Part shown: positions 10,439 to 22,124 of the stretch, in pieces
How positions within the stretch are numbered: position 1 is the stretch's first letter
How the letters are laid out: every line of letters starts with the position of its first letter
NCBI RefSeq assembly: GCF_042453785.1
Contig: NC_091668.1
Location: 30,381,501 to 30,445,500 of the forward strand
From: Malus domestica
Lineage: Eukaryota; Streptophyta; Magnoliopsida; Rosales; Rosaceae
Direction: 5' to 3'
Length of the DNA stretch: 64,000 nt
Notes under the pieces: generated by a model
The model's database searches: none
Told to the model about the DNA's origin: nothing
The model's input: the letters and a program-made list of their open reading frames with translations, nothing else
Program-made: the position numbers and the translations under genes

Positions 10439-13400
10439 CTACTGTCCCTCCAACTCTTCTTCGTCAGGTAAAATTACAGTCAATAAAGAATATTTCACAC
10501 GGAGTGATATCCTGCCCTTCTCAACCACTAGCCTTGCCCCAGAGACAACCCAATAACCTGGAGTCTCCTGTGGCCCTCTTACCATCTCTGTTGTGTCAAC
10601 GAATTTCCGAAGCTTTGAGGCTTGGATAGGAACCGGAGGACCTCCAGGGTAAACGGCAGAGTTTATGTTCACATCTGCTGGCCGTGGAGGTGGCTTCTGA
10701 ACTGTTGTAAAATGATGGCTGATTAGTGTTGATATGAGTCCGGACTTATGTGCCAAACCTGGTGATCCATCCCACTCAGGACGCTTTACAATTGCTGCGC
10801 TGAAAACAGTAGAGAAGCGGAGTCTCAAGAAGAGAATATTCTTTATTCCATAATTCTCAACCTGTAACTGGGCTCCAGTTACTATTGAATGATCCTCATC
10901 GGACTCCACAGGGGCAGTGCAGACATGGGAGAAGTTCTTCCACTGGACTTTCTCATAGTATTTACGATCATAGGGATCGCGACGAAAGTTTCCATTTGGA
11001 TCATCTTCGAGTTGGAAGATTTTTGGAAGAGAGGAGAGGTGTTGTAAGTGAATGGCCAAACGGTTGCTTCTTTTGCCCTCTAGATACAGTCGCAGGCCAG
11101 TCACTGGCCTCTTTCCCACATCAACCTGATATCAACATATAACAAATAAGATTTCTGCCGGTAAGGAAACTATTTTTAAGCACGACAAGTACTCATGGAA
11201 TTCCTCCTCTCTTTTTTCTGCTCAATAATCAAGCGGTTTAGTTAATGCAATGGAATTATTGGCGCATCATAAGAGAATGAATAGGAAAGCAGTAAATGAC
11301 CATTCGAACAGATGCCGTCCATACAGCATGTTAATTTTTCCCATGTTAATGGATGAATGTCTCATTTGGTTCAAAGTTCCACATGATAAAAAACGAAAAA
11401 AAAAGTCATAAACATAGAACATTTACAATTAAAACACTCATGCAACAAATTTTACTTCTGCTAAATAAAAGGCAAAGGAGACACCTTACCAGACTGGTGT
11501 TCACGTAAAGTTTGGGCCCCATTAAACTAAACTGTAGAGATACATTGCTTTGTTGCTTCCGCTGTGGACCAAGGGGAAGGTCGCTAAAAACTGGTGCCCA
11601 TTGCCTCGGCAGCTGAAACTCCAAAAACTGATGGAGTTCTTCAATTGGTGGTTTATCTGTAAGAATAGGAGCAGAATTAAAATTTCCGCATGTTAACTCC
11701 TGCCATGTTAATATATATATAATGTTTATGAAAAAATCATGTTGTCTAAGTTGATATTTTCTTCTCCCATAAGAGAAGAAAATATGGTGAAGAATAAGCA
11801 GCTCCCGAAGTAACTAGAGTAAATACAAATAAGCAGCTTTCAAAGGCATGTGCTCACAAACACACGCTGCCAAACTGTGAAATTAGACCGTGCATCCAAA
11901 CAAGATTCCACTTGATCAATGATCCAGACTGACAATTTGGCAACCTAACAAACCAAACTATTTGGTTGAAATTTCATTAAGGCACTTACTATTGTTCAAC
12001 ATAGGAGCCTAATAGTAATATCTAAAGATATGAAGTGCACTTAGGAGAATCAAGAATTTAAAAGCAGCAAATAGAAAATAAAATGCAAAAGTGATGCAAA
12101 CAGGAAAATCTTTTACTTACATCGTAAATAAAGGTTTATGGCATGGCTCAAGAATCCACTCCCAGGGACTCCATTCAACAGAGTGGTAATTGGTATAAAT
12201 GACATTGTGATCACATCAGGCTCCAACTGAACAGTTTGTAACCATTCATTATGTGATAGATTTCTCGTATCACTTCCACCTCTCCTCTTGCAAATGCTTA
12301 CAATGTCCTGCAATTAAAGTAACTTAGAAACAAAAAAGAGAATTGAAAAAGTAGCGATTTATTTTTTGATTTATATATCTGATAACCAACGAATTCAGTA
12401 AGACAATCAACAAGGTTTAGTAATTATACACACCTCCTTGTGTGAATAAGTACTTGATGGACTAGTATCTGCAAACTGCAACCGCTGCTCCCTGATTTCA
12501 AACTGAAAAACAAGTGATTAGATAAGGAACTTTTTATTCAACGGGAAAAAAGGATAAGTAACTTATTATGCATGTAGAAATTATAATACAGTAGAAAAAA
12601 AAAAAAAAAAAAGCAGACTTAGAATAAATTCAAAAGAACAACTTTTTAACTTAACTCTTGTATTATCAGTACTAATAAGAAATTGTCCAGGGTTAAATTA
12701 CAAGGAATGGACTATGTATAAAGCCAATCCTTTGTTGAATAAAAGAATTATATAAGCAATTCAAAGTCCAATCTCACAAATTCCTGCCAAACTAGTTCGC
12801 CACCTATGCTGGTCATACTAATGGTTCCCTATAACAACATTCAATCATTGGTTGGTCATACTCCCTTACAACGATGAAACTTCCATGATTATCATCCTTC
12901 ACACCAAATGAAAACTTTAAGAAAATAAAAAAGTTTGCACGTCATAATCTATTATGGATTCATCTGAAGCTTTTCTTTTCATATCATTCATTATGATCAA
13001 CTCATGAATTTTAGCTAATCTAGGAAAGGATACATCCTTGGTATCCAGCCACCATATACTTACTAGAAACTATAGCAAGATTCAAAATTACCCTGAGGAA
13101 AGGATGTTAACTTTTGACATTCAAAGACCTTGTAATCCATTTTTTTTAGAAACAGGTCATTTTTAAGAATTAAGAACTAAAACTATTAAATGACATACCA
13201 TAGACATGTTACGAACCTTGCCATTCTTGTAACCTTGTTCCGAAGGCATACCAGACTGACCATTGGCGTCTAAAAACCTTTTATCTGCCATATCCTTTAG
13301 TTTTTTCTGTATATCAGCCGGTTGAAGAGTTGAAGAATGCTGCTGCTTCACATATATAACATCTTTCCCTCCCATCTTCACACCAACAACAATATGCGTT

Positions 13401-15631
13401 CCAAATGTCTCTATAAACCTAGAATGAACATGAGAACACGTTCCAGTTTTCAAAATTTTAATACAGTAGACATGGATATATATATATATATATATATATA
13501 TACAGGAAGCCTTTAAGGGAAGGGATCCCCATTTTTTTTATAAAAATGGGGATTAGTTGTGGTGTCCACACGATATCGAATTTTAACGATCCAAACCGTC
13601 TATTTTTCAAGTTCCACCTCATGATCATCCTTGCAAAATATTAGCCAAATCGGAAATATTTAAGACATCTAATTGGGTTCAAAAAAATTAACGAATACTT
13701 TGTTATTTAAGAAACAATGAAATTTTATCTTGATAATTAAATAGGCAAATGATTTTGGATTGAATTGAATTTTTGCAAGGATGATCTATGAATCGAGACT
13801 TACAAACTAGACGGTTTAGATCGTTGAAGTTCGATGTGGAGTGAGCCCCACACTTAGTCCCCATTTTTTGGAAAAAGTGGGGATCCCTTTGCATAAAGGG
13901 ATACATACATATACATATATTTATCATAACATGCCTTGCAGAAGACTCAATCCCATCTATTACAGCATTTTACTAATGCCATACAGATTAAACCAATAAA
14001 AGCATCAACATGAAAATTAGTTATTTCGCTAGAGAACCATGACATCCAAGTATTGCAGATACATAAGCATGAAACATACTTAAGGTCCACAGAATTTAAG
14101 GCAATTAATTATGGAAACAGCGTTTGAAAGAAGTATGCAACAATCAATTCCCTTCTTCAACGGGATTCAAGACTAAGATTAGTTGACGGAACGAGAAGAA
14201 TGTGTCCTGAAAAGGTGGAACAATGCCCGCGAGGGGGGTGGGGAATGCATCCAAGGGACAGATCAAGAAAATTTCACAAAAATATAGAAAACTCACTTGC
14301 TACAGATTTAAAAAGGTAAATAAATATTTTGGACAAGCTTTGTGAACCATGGTTCTTACTTATTTCTTTTCTTCTTTTTCCCCCTTTTTGAAATTTCCAC
14401 AATACAAGAAACATAGGTGCATGGCATAGGCAAACAACTAGCATATGAAGTACATTACAAAAACAAGCTTCCTATCAGAAGTTATTAGACTTTATATGAA
14501 ACTTCAAAGACCGAGCTTAGCATGTAGATCAACGCTAATGTTATAATTTGACTAAAAACTCCAAAAACCTCTCACCTTGCTAATGCAGCAGGGTCCCACA
14601 ATGATGGGACTGCTTTTTTAACATTCTCGCGCAGTACCATCTGAGATTTTTCTAGTGCAACAGAATAGAGAGTGATGGACACCCCATCAAAAGCAAGGGT
14701 CTTAGTGTTGGCTGCATCTTTCTGCCAACAACCTGAGAATTCAAACATAGAATTGAAGAGACCCGAGGGTATTTTTCCAGTCAAAGATATTTCCTGGTTG
14801 AACTGCTCTGACATCTGCGAGAGAAAAAAATGATAGAAAATTTAATTTCTCTCTACTACCACTCCAAATGCTTAAAGTAAAATCACAGTTACAAAATAAG
14901 ATTATACCAAAAGAACATATATTTTACTGAAAATCCGGCCTCCCCTCCACCCAATCCTCATAACCGAACAATATGAAGCCTTGATTTTGCACTACGACAT
15001 TTTCGTTTTCATCTTTTATTTTCTCGGGGGTGGGAGGAGTGGTAAACACACATTGAGCTATATCATTGTAGTGTTCATTTTCGAACTATTTATATTACTA
15101 TAACGATCAGGTAATCCTAAAACATTTTATACGAATAACATTTTTAGCTTTATGTCTTCCGATCCCAATGTGACTCTTAAATGTCCTCCATTACTACTCT
15201 AGATTGCATCCAACTCCACGAATGTTTTAAAACAAGCCAAGCCGTGATAGCCTCGCATTTGAACATTAGAGTTTAGATTACAAAACTTCAAGAAACGACA
15301 TGCATACCAAAAATTCAATCAATAAGAAAAACATGCGAGAATTGCAATTAAGAAAAACTGAAGATACCTGTTGGAAAGAGATAACATCGGACCTGAATCG
15401 TGTGCGCTCTCCTTTATCGCATTTAATCGATTTGGGAACATTTGGGATGGTAATCCCACCCGGAAGAACAACCTCGCGACCTCCATCGTCGTCATCGATT
15501 TCAATCAATCGAGCAGTGTGAGACTCCCCTTTACAGTACTTGAGCCGTAAATCAATGGATATATCGTATCCACGCCCAATCGATGCAACTGCAATTTCAG
15601 CAGCTTCCGTAGCCGGAGCCTTAAGCGCCAT
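10439..15631 (-). CDS. MACPF-domain protein, At4g24290/NSL1/CAD1 family (seven exons)
   Basis: Membrane-attack-complex/perforin family. The Arabidopsis relatives CAD1 and NSL1 restrain salicylate-linked cell death; the closest by sequence is At4g24290, whose role is less clear. Exons in coding order are 15368–15631, 14576–14814, 13199–13418, 12434–12502, 12121–12307, 11490–11656 and 10439–11125. All have GT–AG borders and sum to 1833 nt, or 610 aa, close to the Arabidopsis length. The start is MALKAPATEAAEIAV. The MACPF signature FGTHIVVGVKMGG is near residues 170–182, and the conserved NEWLQTVQLEPDVI and PGSGFLSHAINLYLRY follow. The C-terminal part contains PPPRPADVNINSAVYPGG and PGYWVVSGARLVVEKG. 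No signal peptide or lesion is seen. Intron 2 (13419–14575) holds a large MITE. A (GA)n tract upstream at 16026–16062 reads as CT-rich on the gene strand. Confidence 0.95.
13474..13502. repeat. (AT)n microsatellite in intron 2 of the MACPF gene
   Basis: About 14 TA units immediately before a MITE. No function inferred. Confidence 0.85.
13520..13890. mobile_element. MITE inside an intron of the MACPF gene
   Basis: About 370 bp bounded by AAGGGATCCCC on the left and its inverted form GGGGATCCCTT on the right. The arms continue inward as ATTTTTTNTAAAAATGGGGA, GTGTCCACACGATATCGAA and GATCCAAACCGTCTA with their inverted partners on the right side. Flanks look alike (TTTAAGGG and ATAAAGGG) but no exact target duplication could be fixed. 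Confidence 0.7.
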
Positions 15632-16023
15632 TGCTCAGCGCATCGCTCTCATTCACCAAATCAAGATCAAATGTCTGCATTACATACAAAATTCGAGTCT
15701 ATACGTAAACAAAAATTCTAATTTAGAAATGATCTATCTGCAGAGACCATAAGTTCAGCTGAAAATAAAGAAAAAATGGAAATTTTTTACAGATAAACCA
15801 GATCGACGAGGATTCAATACATCTTTTGAGCAGAAACAGAGAGGGAATCGAGCTGAAAAGCCGTCGTTGCAGTCGGAATTCTTGCGAATTGCGCAATGCC
15901 AGTGCGAGATTCGGCTTCGATTGTACAAAAACTTGGGTCGGGGAGTGGACTGACTGGGTTTTCGAAAGAGAGAAACCCTAGTCACAGAGTGAGACAAGTG
16001 TCAACTGAATGAGTGAAAAGCAC

Positions 16024-16064
<41 letters not shown>

Positions 16065-16512
16065 AAAGTGAGAGTTCTGGGGTTTGACCGAATTTGAAAG
16101 ATTTATGGACTCGTAGTCTCGGTCGGTCGGTCGTCGTCAAAGACAAGTGAGAACGAGAGAGAAAGAAAGTACGGGGAAGGATCAAGCTCCCAATTTTTTT
16201 TTTTTTTCTTTGTCAGATATTAGATTTTGTTAGATTAGTTACTGACGAAATTTGAACACACGTCATTATGTAAGATCTCAATATATTTCCATCACTGTGA
16301 TAAATGATCACTTGTGAGTTATGAAGTTTAGCTTTTATATATTGTTTCCTAAAATTTTAAAATTATATCAATTTAAAATTTTATTTTTTTGAATGTCTAG
16401 TCATCCAATTGATGAATTTTATTTTTTTTGGCCAATACCAATTGAGTTATCAAGTATCAATTAGACCAAAATGCACAAATTCATACAATTGCCATACATT
16501 TAGGGTGCTTAT
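15632..16512 (-). promoter_or_regulatory. 5' leader and upstream region of the MACPF gene
   Basis: No coding sequence is recognised. The stretch contains a (GA)n run at 16026–16062 that reads (CT)n on the gene strand, a common feature of plant 5' leaders. The short reading frames here are not conserved. The copia element begins at 16513, so the usable promoter is at most about 880 bp. Confidence 0.45.
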
Positions 16513-16711
16513 TGTTGAGTTATATATTAATTAAAGTGTAAATAGTAGTTTATTGTCCCACATTGGTGAAGTACATATATAATACCTATTGTAACTCCTA
16601 TATATACTCAACTTTGGAGATTAATGAATATATAAGAAATTCATAAATATTGTCATATATATTTTTGGTATTTACCATGTTTAGTTTAATATTGGTATTT
16701 ACTATGTTTAG

Positions 16712-16830
16712 TTTAATATGGCACCAGAGCAGTTCGCTTTTGGTGACCTGTGTGCTTTAATATGGCACCAGAGCAATTCGCTCTTGGTGACCTGTGTGCT
16801 TTAATATGGCACCAGAGCAGTTCGCTCATG
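16712..16830 (+). repeat. Primer-binding-site region repeated at 44-bp period
   Basis: TTTAATATGGCACCAGAGCA starts at 16712, 16756 and 16800, so there are two full 44-bp units and a third that runs directly into the pre-integrase coding region. Each copy has a complete TGGCACCAGAGC primer site. Just before, the last 27 bp of the 5' LTR (ending TTTAGTTTAATA) are also doubled. Confidence 0.9.
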
Positions 16831-19800
16831 GTAAAAGAATAGGGGGTTTGTACATCTTAACTATGGAGGATACTGTTGTTTCCAGTTCAAATAATCATCA
16901 AGTTTTAAGTGCTAAAGTGGATGACAGACATCAAATTTGGTTGTGGCATCGACGATTGGGACATCCATCATTCAGTTATATGAAGCATCTATTTTCTTCT
17001 TTGTTTCGCACTTGTAGTGATTCAGAGTTCAAGTGTGAAACATGTGTCATGGCTAAGAGTCATTGTGCTTCCTTTCCCGTAAGTGATTCTAAAGCTACTT
17101 TGCCATTTGATTTGATACATTCTGATGTGTGGGGTCCGACGAAAGTTACTTCTAATGGATTTTGTTGGTTTGTTACTTTTATTGATGATTGTACTCGATT
17201 AACTTGAGTGTTCTTGATGAAGAATAAGAGTGATGTTCCGTTACTTCTTCAAGAATTTTGTACAATGGTGTTTACTCAGTTTCAGACCAAAGTTAAGGTC
17301 TTAAGGTCTGATAACGGAGGAGAATATGTGAATCACACTTTGGCATGTTTTTTTTGTGATCATGATATTATTCACCAGACGACTACTCCGTTTAAACCCC
17401 AACAAAATGGTGTGTCCGAACGGAATAGTTGTCAAATAATGGAGGTTGCTCGCTCCTTGATGTTGGATAAATGTGTTCCTAATCATTTGTGGGGTTATGC
17501 TGTTTTGGCTGCTGTGTATTTGATCAATCATGTTCCAAGTACGGTTCTTGATTTTCATACACCATTTGATGTGCTATAAAAACATGTTTATCTTGTTTAT
17601 GTATCAAAGCTTCCTCCGAAAGTATTTAGGTGTATTGCATATGTGTATGTCTACTCTCATCAGCGGAGTAAACTTGATGCATGTGCTCTCCGAAGTGTCT
17701 TTATTGGGTATACTAACAATCAAAAAGGCTATAAGTGTTATCATCCTTCGACTCAAAAAACTTATATTACTATGGATGTCACCTTCCATGAGGAAGTTTC
17801 GTATTTTGTAAGCCCTCTTTCAACTCTTCACTTCAGGGGGAGAGGGGGAGTGAAGTGCAGATTCGAAGAGATGGTATGGATGATGTGTTACAAGCAAAGT
17901 TGGAAACAGAACCTATTATGTTGCGTAGTCGGCTACAGATAGTGATCGGTCACCTGTCATTCCCGGAACTATTTCTACTGACGACAGATAAGATGTGCCT
18001 AGGGAATTGCATGTTAGTATGTTTGATGAATTACCTTCTGATGATCGGTTGCTTACTGCTTATATGTCTAACGAGTTGCCTGATGATGATTCTTGTAACA
18101 GTTTGGTACAAGATGGTGGCATCCATAAGGTAAATTCTGATGATTCTTCTACTTATCAGTTGCCTCCACGAGCTAATCATGGAAAACCTAAAGTACAATA
18201 TGAGCCTGATATGCATGCTAAAGCCAAATATCCTATCAACAATTATGTGTCTACTCATCGTTTGTCCAAACCATATGCATCTTACATATGTCAGCTATCT
18301 AGTGTATTAATTCCAACAAAATTGCAAGATACTTTGTCTGACCCTAAGTGGGCTAATGCCATGAAAGTTGAGATGGAAGCTTTGGAAAAGAATTCTACTT
18401 GGGATTTGGTTCATTTACCAAACGGGAAGAAAGCCGTTGGATGTAGATGGGTGTTTACTATTAAGCACAAAGCAGATGGTTCTATTGACCGGTATAAAGC
18501 CAGATTAGTTGCTAAAGGTTATACTCAAACCTATGGGGTGGACTATCAGGAGACCTTTGCTCATGTTGCTAAACTTAATACTGTACGTGTTCTTCTGTCC
18601 TTAGCAGCAAACCAGGATTGGCCTCTGTTGCAGTTTGATGTTAAGAATGATTTCCTTCATGGTGATCTTAAGGAGGAAGTGTCTATGGATCTCCCACCTG
18701 GTATTGGAACATCTCCTAGAAAAGGTGTTGTATGCAGGTTACGAAATGTCTTGTATGGTTTGAAACAATCTTCTAGAGCGTGGTTTGAGAGGTTTATAAG
18801 TTCAATGAAGAAGTTTGAGTATATCCATAGTCATTCAGATCATACTTTGTTTCTAAAGCGACAAAATGGTAAGCTAACTACATTGATTATTTATGTTGAT
18901 GACATGATAGTGACTGGTGATGATCAGAAGGAGATACAATGCCTTCAAAAGTACCTAGCTACTGAGTTTGAGATGAAAAAAATTGGGTGAATTGAAGTAT
19001 TTTCTTGGAATTGAGGTTGCACGATCCAAGCATGATATTTTTCTATCTCAACGGAAGTATGTTCTTGATTTGTTAGTTGAAACAGGTATGTTAGATTGCA
19101 AACCTGTTGATACTCCAATTGAGCAGAATCATCGTCTGGGCTTATTTCCAAATCAAGTTCCTACTCATAAGGAACGGTATCAAATGCTTGTGGGAAGATT
19201 AATTTATTTGTCTCACACTCGCCCTGACATTGCTTATGCTGTTAGTGTGGTAAGTCAGTTTATGCACTCACCTAGTGAAGCTCATATGGATGCAGTAACC
19301 CGTATTTTGAGATACTTAAAGATGGCTCATGGCAGAGGCCTGGTTTTCTCTAAGAATGGTCATTTGAATGTCGAAGGGTATACAGATGCAGATTGGGCAA
19401 GTTGTATCACTGATCGGCGATCTACATCTGGATACTTTACGTTTGTGAGTGGCAATTTAGTTACTTGGAGAAGCAAGAAACAAAAAGTGGTGGCTAGGTC
19501 AAGTGCAGAAGCTGAGTTTCGTGGTATGTCTCATGGTGTATGTGAGTTGTTGTGGTTGAAAAAATTGTTGAGAGATCTTGGGTTTAAACCCAAATGTGCT
19601 GTGAAACTTCATTGTGATAACAAGGCTGCTATTGAGATTGCTCATAATCCAGTGCAACATGATCGAATAAAACATGTGGAGATTGATCGACATTTCATTA
19701 AGGAAAAATTGGATGCTGGAATTATTATGTTTCCGTTTGTGGGATCTGAAGATCAACTTGCTGATGCTCTTACTAAGGTTGTGTCTAATAATATGTTTTC

Positions 19801-19849
19801 CAACTCATTTGACAAGTTAGGCATGCGTGACATCTTTGCACCAACTTGA
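16831..19849 (+). pseudogene. copia pol remnant (pre-integrase, integrase, RT, RNase H)
   Basis: Encoded domains in order: a zinc-binding pre-integrase segment (LWHRRLGHPS, CETCVMAKS), an integrase core (FDLIHSDVWGP, LRSDNGGEYVN, QNGVSERN), a reverse transcriptase (WDLVHLPNGKKAVGCRWVF, FDVKNDFLHGDL, YGLKQSSRAWFE, IIYVDDMIVTG), and RNase H (YTDADWASC, LHCDNKAAIEIA). In-frame stops occur at 17205–17207 and 17577–17579. Reading frame changes lie between about 17830 and 17995 and at about 18980. The RT active site YVDD is intact. It follows the standard copia domain order, with integrase before RT. Confidence 0.92.
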
Positions 19850-19859
19850 GGGGGAGTAT

Positions 19860-20037
19860 TGCAAGTTATATATTAGTTAAAGTGTAAATAGTAGTTTATT
19901 GTCCCACATTGGCGAAATACATATGTAATACCAATTGTAACTCCTGTATATACTCCACTTTGGAGATTAATGAATATATAAGAAATTCCCAAATATTGTC
20001 ATATATATTTTTGGTATTTACCATGTTTAGTTTAATA
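19860..20037 (+). repeat. 3' LTR of the copia element
   Basis: 178 bp starting TGCAAGTTATATATT directly after the polypurine tract and ending TTTAGTTTAATA before the CTTAT target duplication. It contains CTATATATA-like promoter sequence. Unlike the 5' LTR, it lacks the extra 27-bp duplication at its end. Confidence 0.88.
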
Positions 20038-20061
20038 CTTATGTGAAACTCCATAGTCTAT

Positions 20062-20225
20062 TTTAAAAAGGAAACTTTAACGAAAAACTTCTTATACTGT
20101 TCATTTTAACGAAAAACCACATTTTTATATTAAAAAGTCAATTATAGTACTATTCACTTTACCCTTTATTTTGTCCTTATTGTTAAAACTCAAAGTTTTC
20201 AAGCTCTTTTTATTAGTTTTACTTT
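20062..20225. mobile_element. Short dispersed repeat, probably a MITE
   Basis: Contains AAAGGAAACTTTAACGAAAA, TTCATTTTAACGAAAAACCA, AGTACTATTCACTTTACCC and AAAACTCAAAGTTTTCAAGC. These motifs resemble a repeat I recall as very common in apple and pear DNA. Weak inverted ends (AAAAGGAAA and TACTTTTT) are visible. The family attribution is from memory only. Confidence 0.45.
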
Positions 20226-20908
20226 TTAAAAATCATCCAGAGTATGAAGGGTATACGAGTTCAATAGTATGTTAAGCCACCTTAGGGCGCGTCTCTTAAA
20301 GCAACTGCTCCTGCCATAAAATTGGTAATTGTTCGACTTTCTTGCACTAATACATAGATTGGGTTGCCCAAGTGATGTCTTATAATAACAGAGATAATTT
20401 TTACACTATCGTTTGTAGTTTTTCACAAATTTTTCTTTATTTTTGGTCGTCGGATTAATAAATCAAACAAAAATAACGATCAAGATTAAAAATGAGTATG
20501 TAATAATAAAAGCACCACCAGTTCAAATAGACTACCAACCCAGCAAAGTGATTGTTAAAGAAGATATAGAGGGTGACGTCCATATAAATTCTTATAGTAG
20601 ACATGCTACAGTATAATTGCTTGTTCTCAAGATTAGCATAAGAAATTTCTTCACCTATGGCATGAGCGACGCCTTAGTTTATCAACAGGGCGGTCTGAGA
20701 TTTTGGGAGCCATGGCGGGTTCGAATCCAACACGACATGGGAAAGTTGCTAAGAAAGATGCCATTGCCGAACCACAAAATATATCGGTTTCTTGTACAAA
20801 ATTATATATACATACATTTACTATGCAATACCTGTTGAAAGATCACGGCCCTTCGAAAATAGGCCCTGAGTGGGTGCACCGCGCTCCCCAAGGCCGGCCC
20901 TGGTTATC

Positions 20909-21295
20909 GAACTAGATCTTCCCTGGATCCAATAAAACTGAGTCTATTGAGCAGGCGATCCGGGCTATTGAAATTGGAGGATGATTCTCTACCCTCCTAT
21001 CCTCATCCTCTTCCATCCCTTCCGCTCACACATTACTTTTTGTCTTATTATCTCTATAAAAAATCAATATAAGATGTTGACGTGATTTAACCGTGACCGT
21101 TCAAATAGAAGGGCATGGAAGGGTAGAGAGATTAAGAGGGTAGAGAATCCTCCTCCTTTGAAAATTGATCCAACGACTACAAACAGGGACCCTCTAAAAG
21201 TTATAATAATTGTAGCCATTGGATCAAATTTCAATGACCTAGATCGCCTACTCAGCAGACTCAATATATATGAATCCGGAGGGAATCCAATTCCT
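20909..21295. mobile_element. Outer MITE, split by a second MITE
   Basis: The left part (20909–20975) and right part (21158–21295) are inverted copies. Both contain AGGCGATC and GAGTCTATTGAGC-like or CAGCAGACTCA-like blocks and the GGATCCAAT end. TGGTTATC is repeated at 20901–20908 and 21296–21303. The inside of the right part shares AAAGTTATAATAATTG with the element at 5833–6030. It is interrupted by the inner element at 20976–21157. Confidence 0.7.
20976..21157. mobile_element. Inner MITE nested in the outer one
   Basis: 182 bp, starting GGAGGATGATTCTCTACCCT and ending with its inverted form (AGGGTAGAGAATCCTCC). It is flanked by TTGAAATT at 20968–20975 and TTGAAAATT at 21158–21166. Its centre shares AAAAATCAATATAA and TTGACGTG with the MITE at 5481–5703, so both belong to one family. 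Confidence 0.7.
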
Positions 21296-21364
21296 TGGTT
21301 ATCAAGTCCCTTAAAAATGTGCACAATAAATAATGTGACAAATGATATAAGCTACGTAGTATTG

Positions 21365-21560
21365 GTTTGGTATTGATGTGTTTTTATAAAAAATGGGTAT
21401 AAAAAAAAACTGAGCTAAAAAAGGTGTTTGATAAACACTTAAAACAGCTTCACAATTTTGGGTGAAAAAAAGCTGAAAACGTGAAACAGCAAAAATGAGC
21501 TTATTCTCACCGCACAGCAGAAATAGTTTTTTTTCAAAGTACAACAATATCAAATCAGCT
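21365..21560. mobile_element. Fragment of a Tourist-like MITE
   Basis: Contains TTGGTTTGGTATTGATGTG, GAAACAGC, GAGCTTATTCTCACCGCACAGCAG and TTTTTTTTCAAAGTAC, which match the pattern of the complete element at 26750–27124. No target duplication was found. Confidence 0.45.
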
Positions 21561-22056
21561 CGTAGTAGTTTTCATAAATAATAGTGTGCATATAATTATA
21601 TTATTATTATTATTATTAGTAGTAGTAGTAGTTAACATCAGGAGCTAAATTTAACATAACTTGTATTGGTTTAATGGTTTGTGTGTTGCCTGGCAAATCC
21701 GCCAAGCAAAAGGTCAATGAGCTTAAAACAATAAAGAAAACAAGTTTTAAAAAGAAAGGGTGAGATCTGATCATCTCACCAACTTCTCAAAAAAGAAAAA
21801 TATAAAATCGAACCATTTTTCTACAGTCATGACTCATACCCTACCTGCATATGTTTCCAAATCTGAAATGTACGTTTCACTTTTTTATCTGCATTCTGCA
21901 CTGCACTCCAAAATTCCAACTGGTTAAAAATCTACCGACCAGTCTAAATTTTCAACTTACATGGTCTCTCATCCACAACTTGTCTCCCTCCACCACTTTC
22001 TTCTCACCTTCTACACCCCATCCTTTGTACCTTCCATGCTTCCGCTCCTTTGTCTT

Positions 22057-22064
22057 TATATATA
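22057..22064 (+). promoter_or_regulatory. TATA box of the 22125–22682 gene
   Basis: TATATATA lies 68 bp before the start codon and is followed by a C/T/A-rich leader, a normal plant spacing for a transcript start near 22090. Inferred from position only. Confidence 0.5.
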
Positions 22065-22124
22065 CCTGCTGCAAATTACCATCTTCCTCCACTCCTCACT
22101 AGCTCCACTTTCAAACACACAAAA

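Larger units (their letters stand above)
16513..20037 (+). mobile_element. Ty1/copia retrotransposon lacking gag, with 5-bp target duplication
   Basis: A 3525-bp element flanked by CTTAT at 16508–16512 and 20038–20042. The LTRs, 16513–16718 and 19860–20037, share most of their roughly 178 bp with about a dozen differences by eye. A primer binding site TGGCACCAGAGC starts at 16719, and a polypurine tract GAGGGGGAG lies at 19848–19856. The interior holds pre-integrase, integrase, reverse transcriptase and RNase H segments but no gag or protease. Element ends are therefore intact although the element cannot move by itself. Confidence 0.92.

Noticed and set aside
10885-11142. Plus-strand open frame over the MACPF last exon
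   Set aside because: A shadow frame of a well supported coding exon on the opposite strand.
20845-20904. hAT transposon end (GGCCGGCCCTGG motif)
   Set aside because: The motif resembles a hAT terminal repeat, but no partner end or 8-bp duplication was found.
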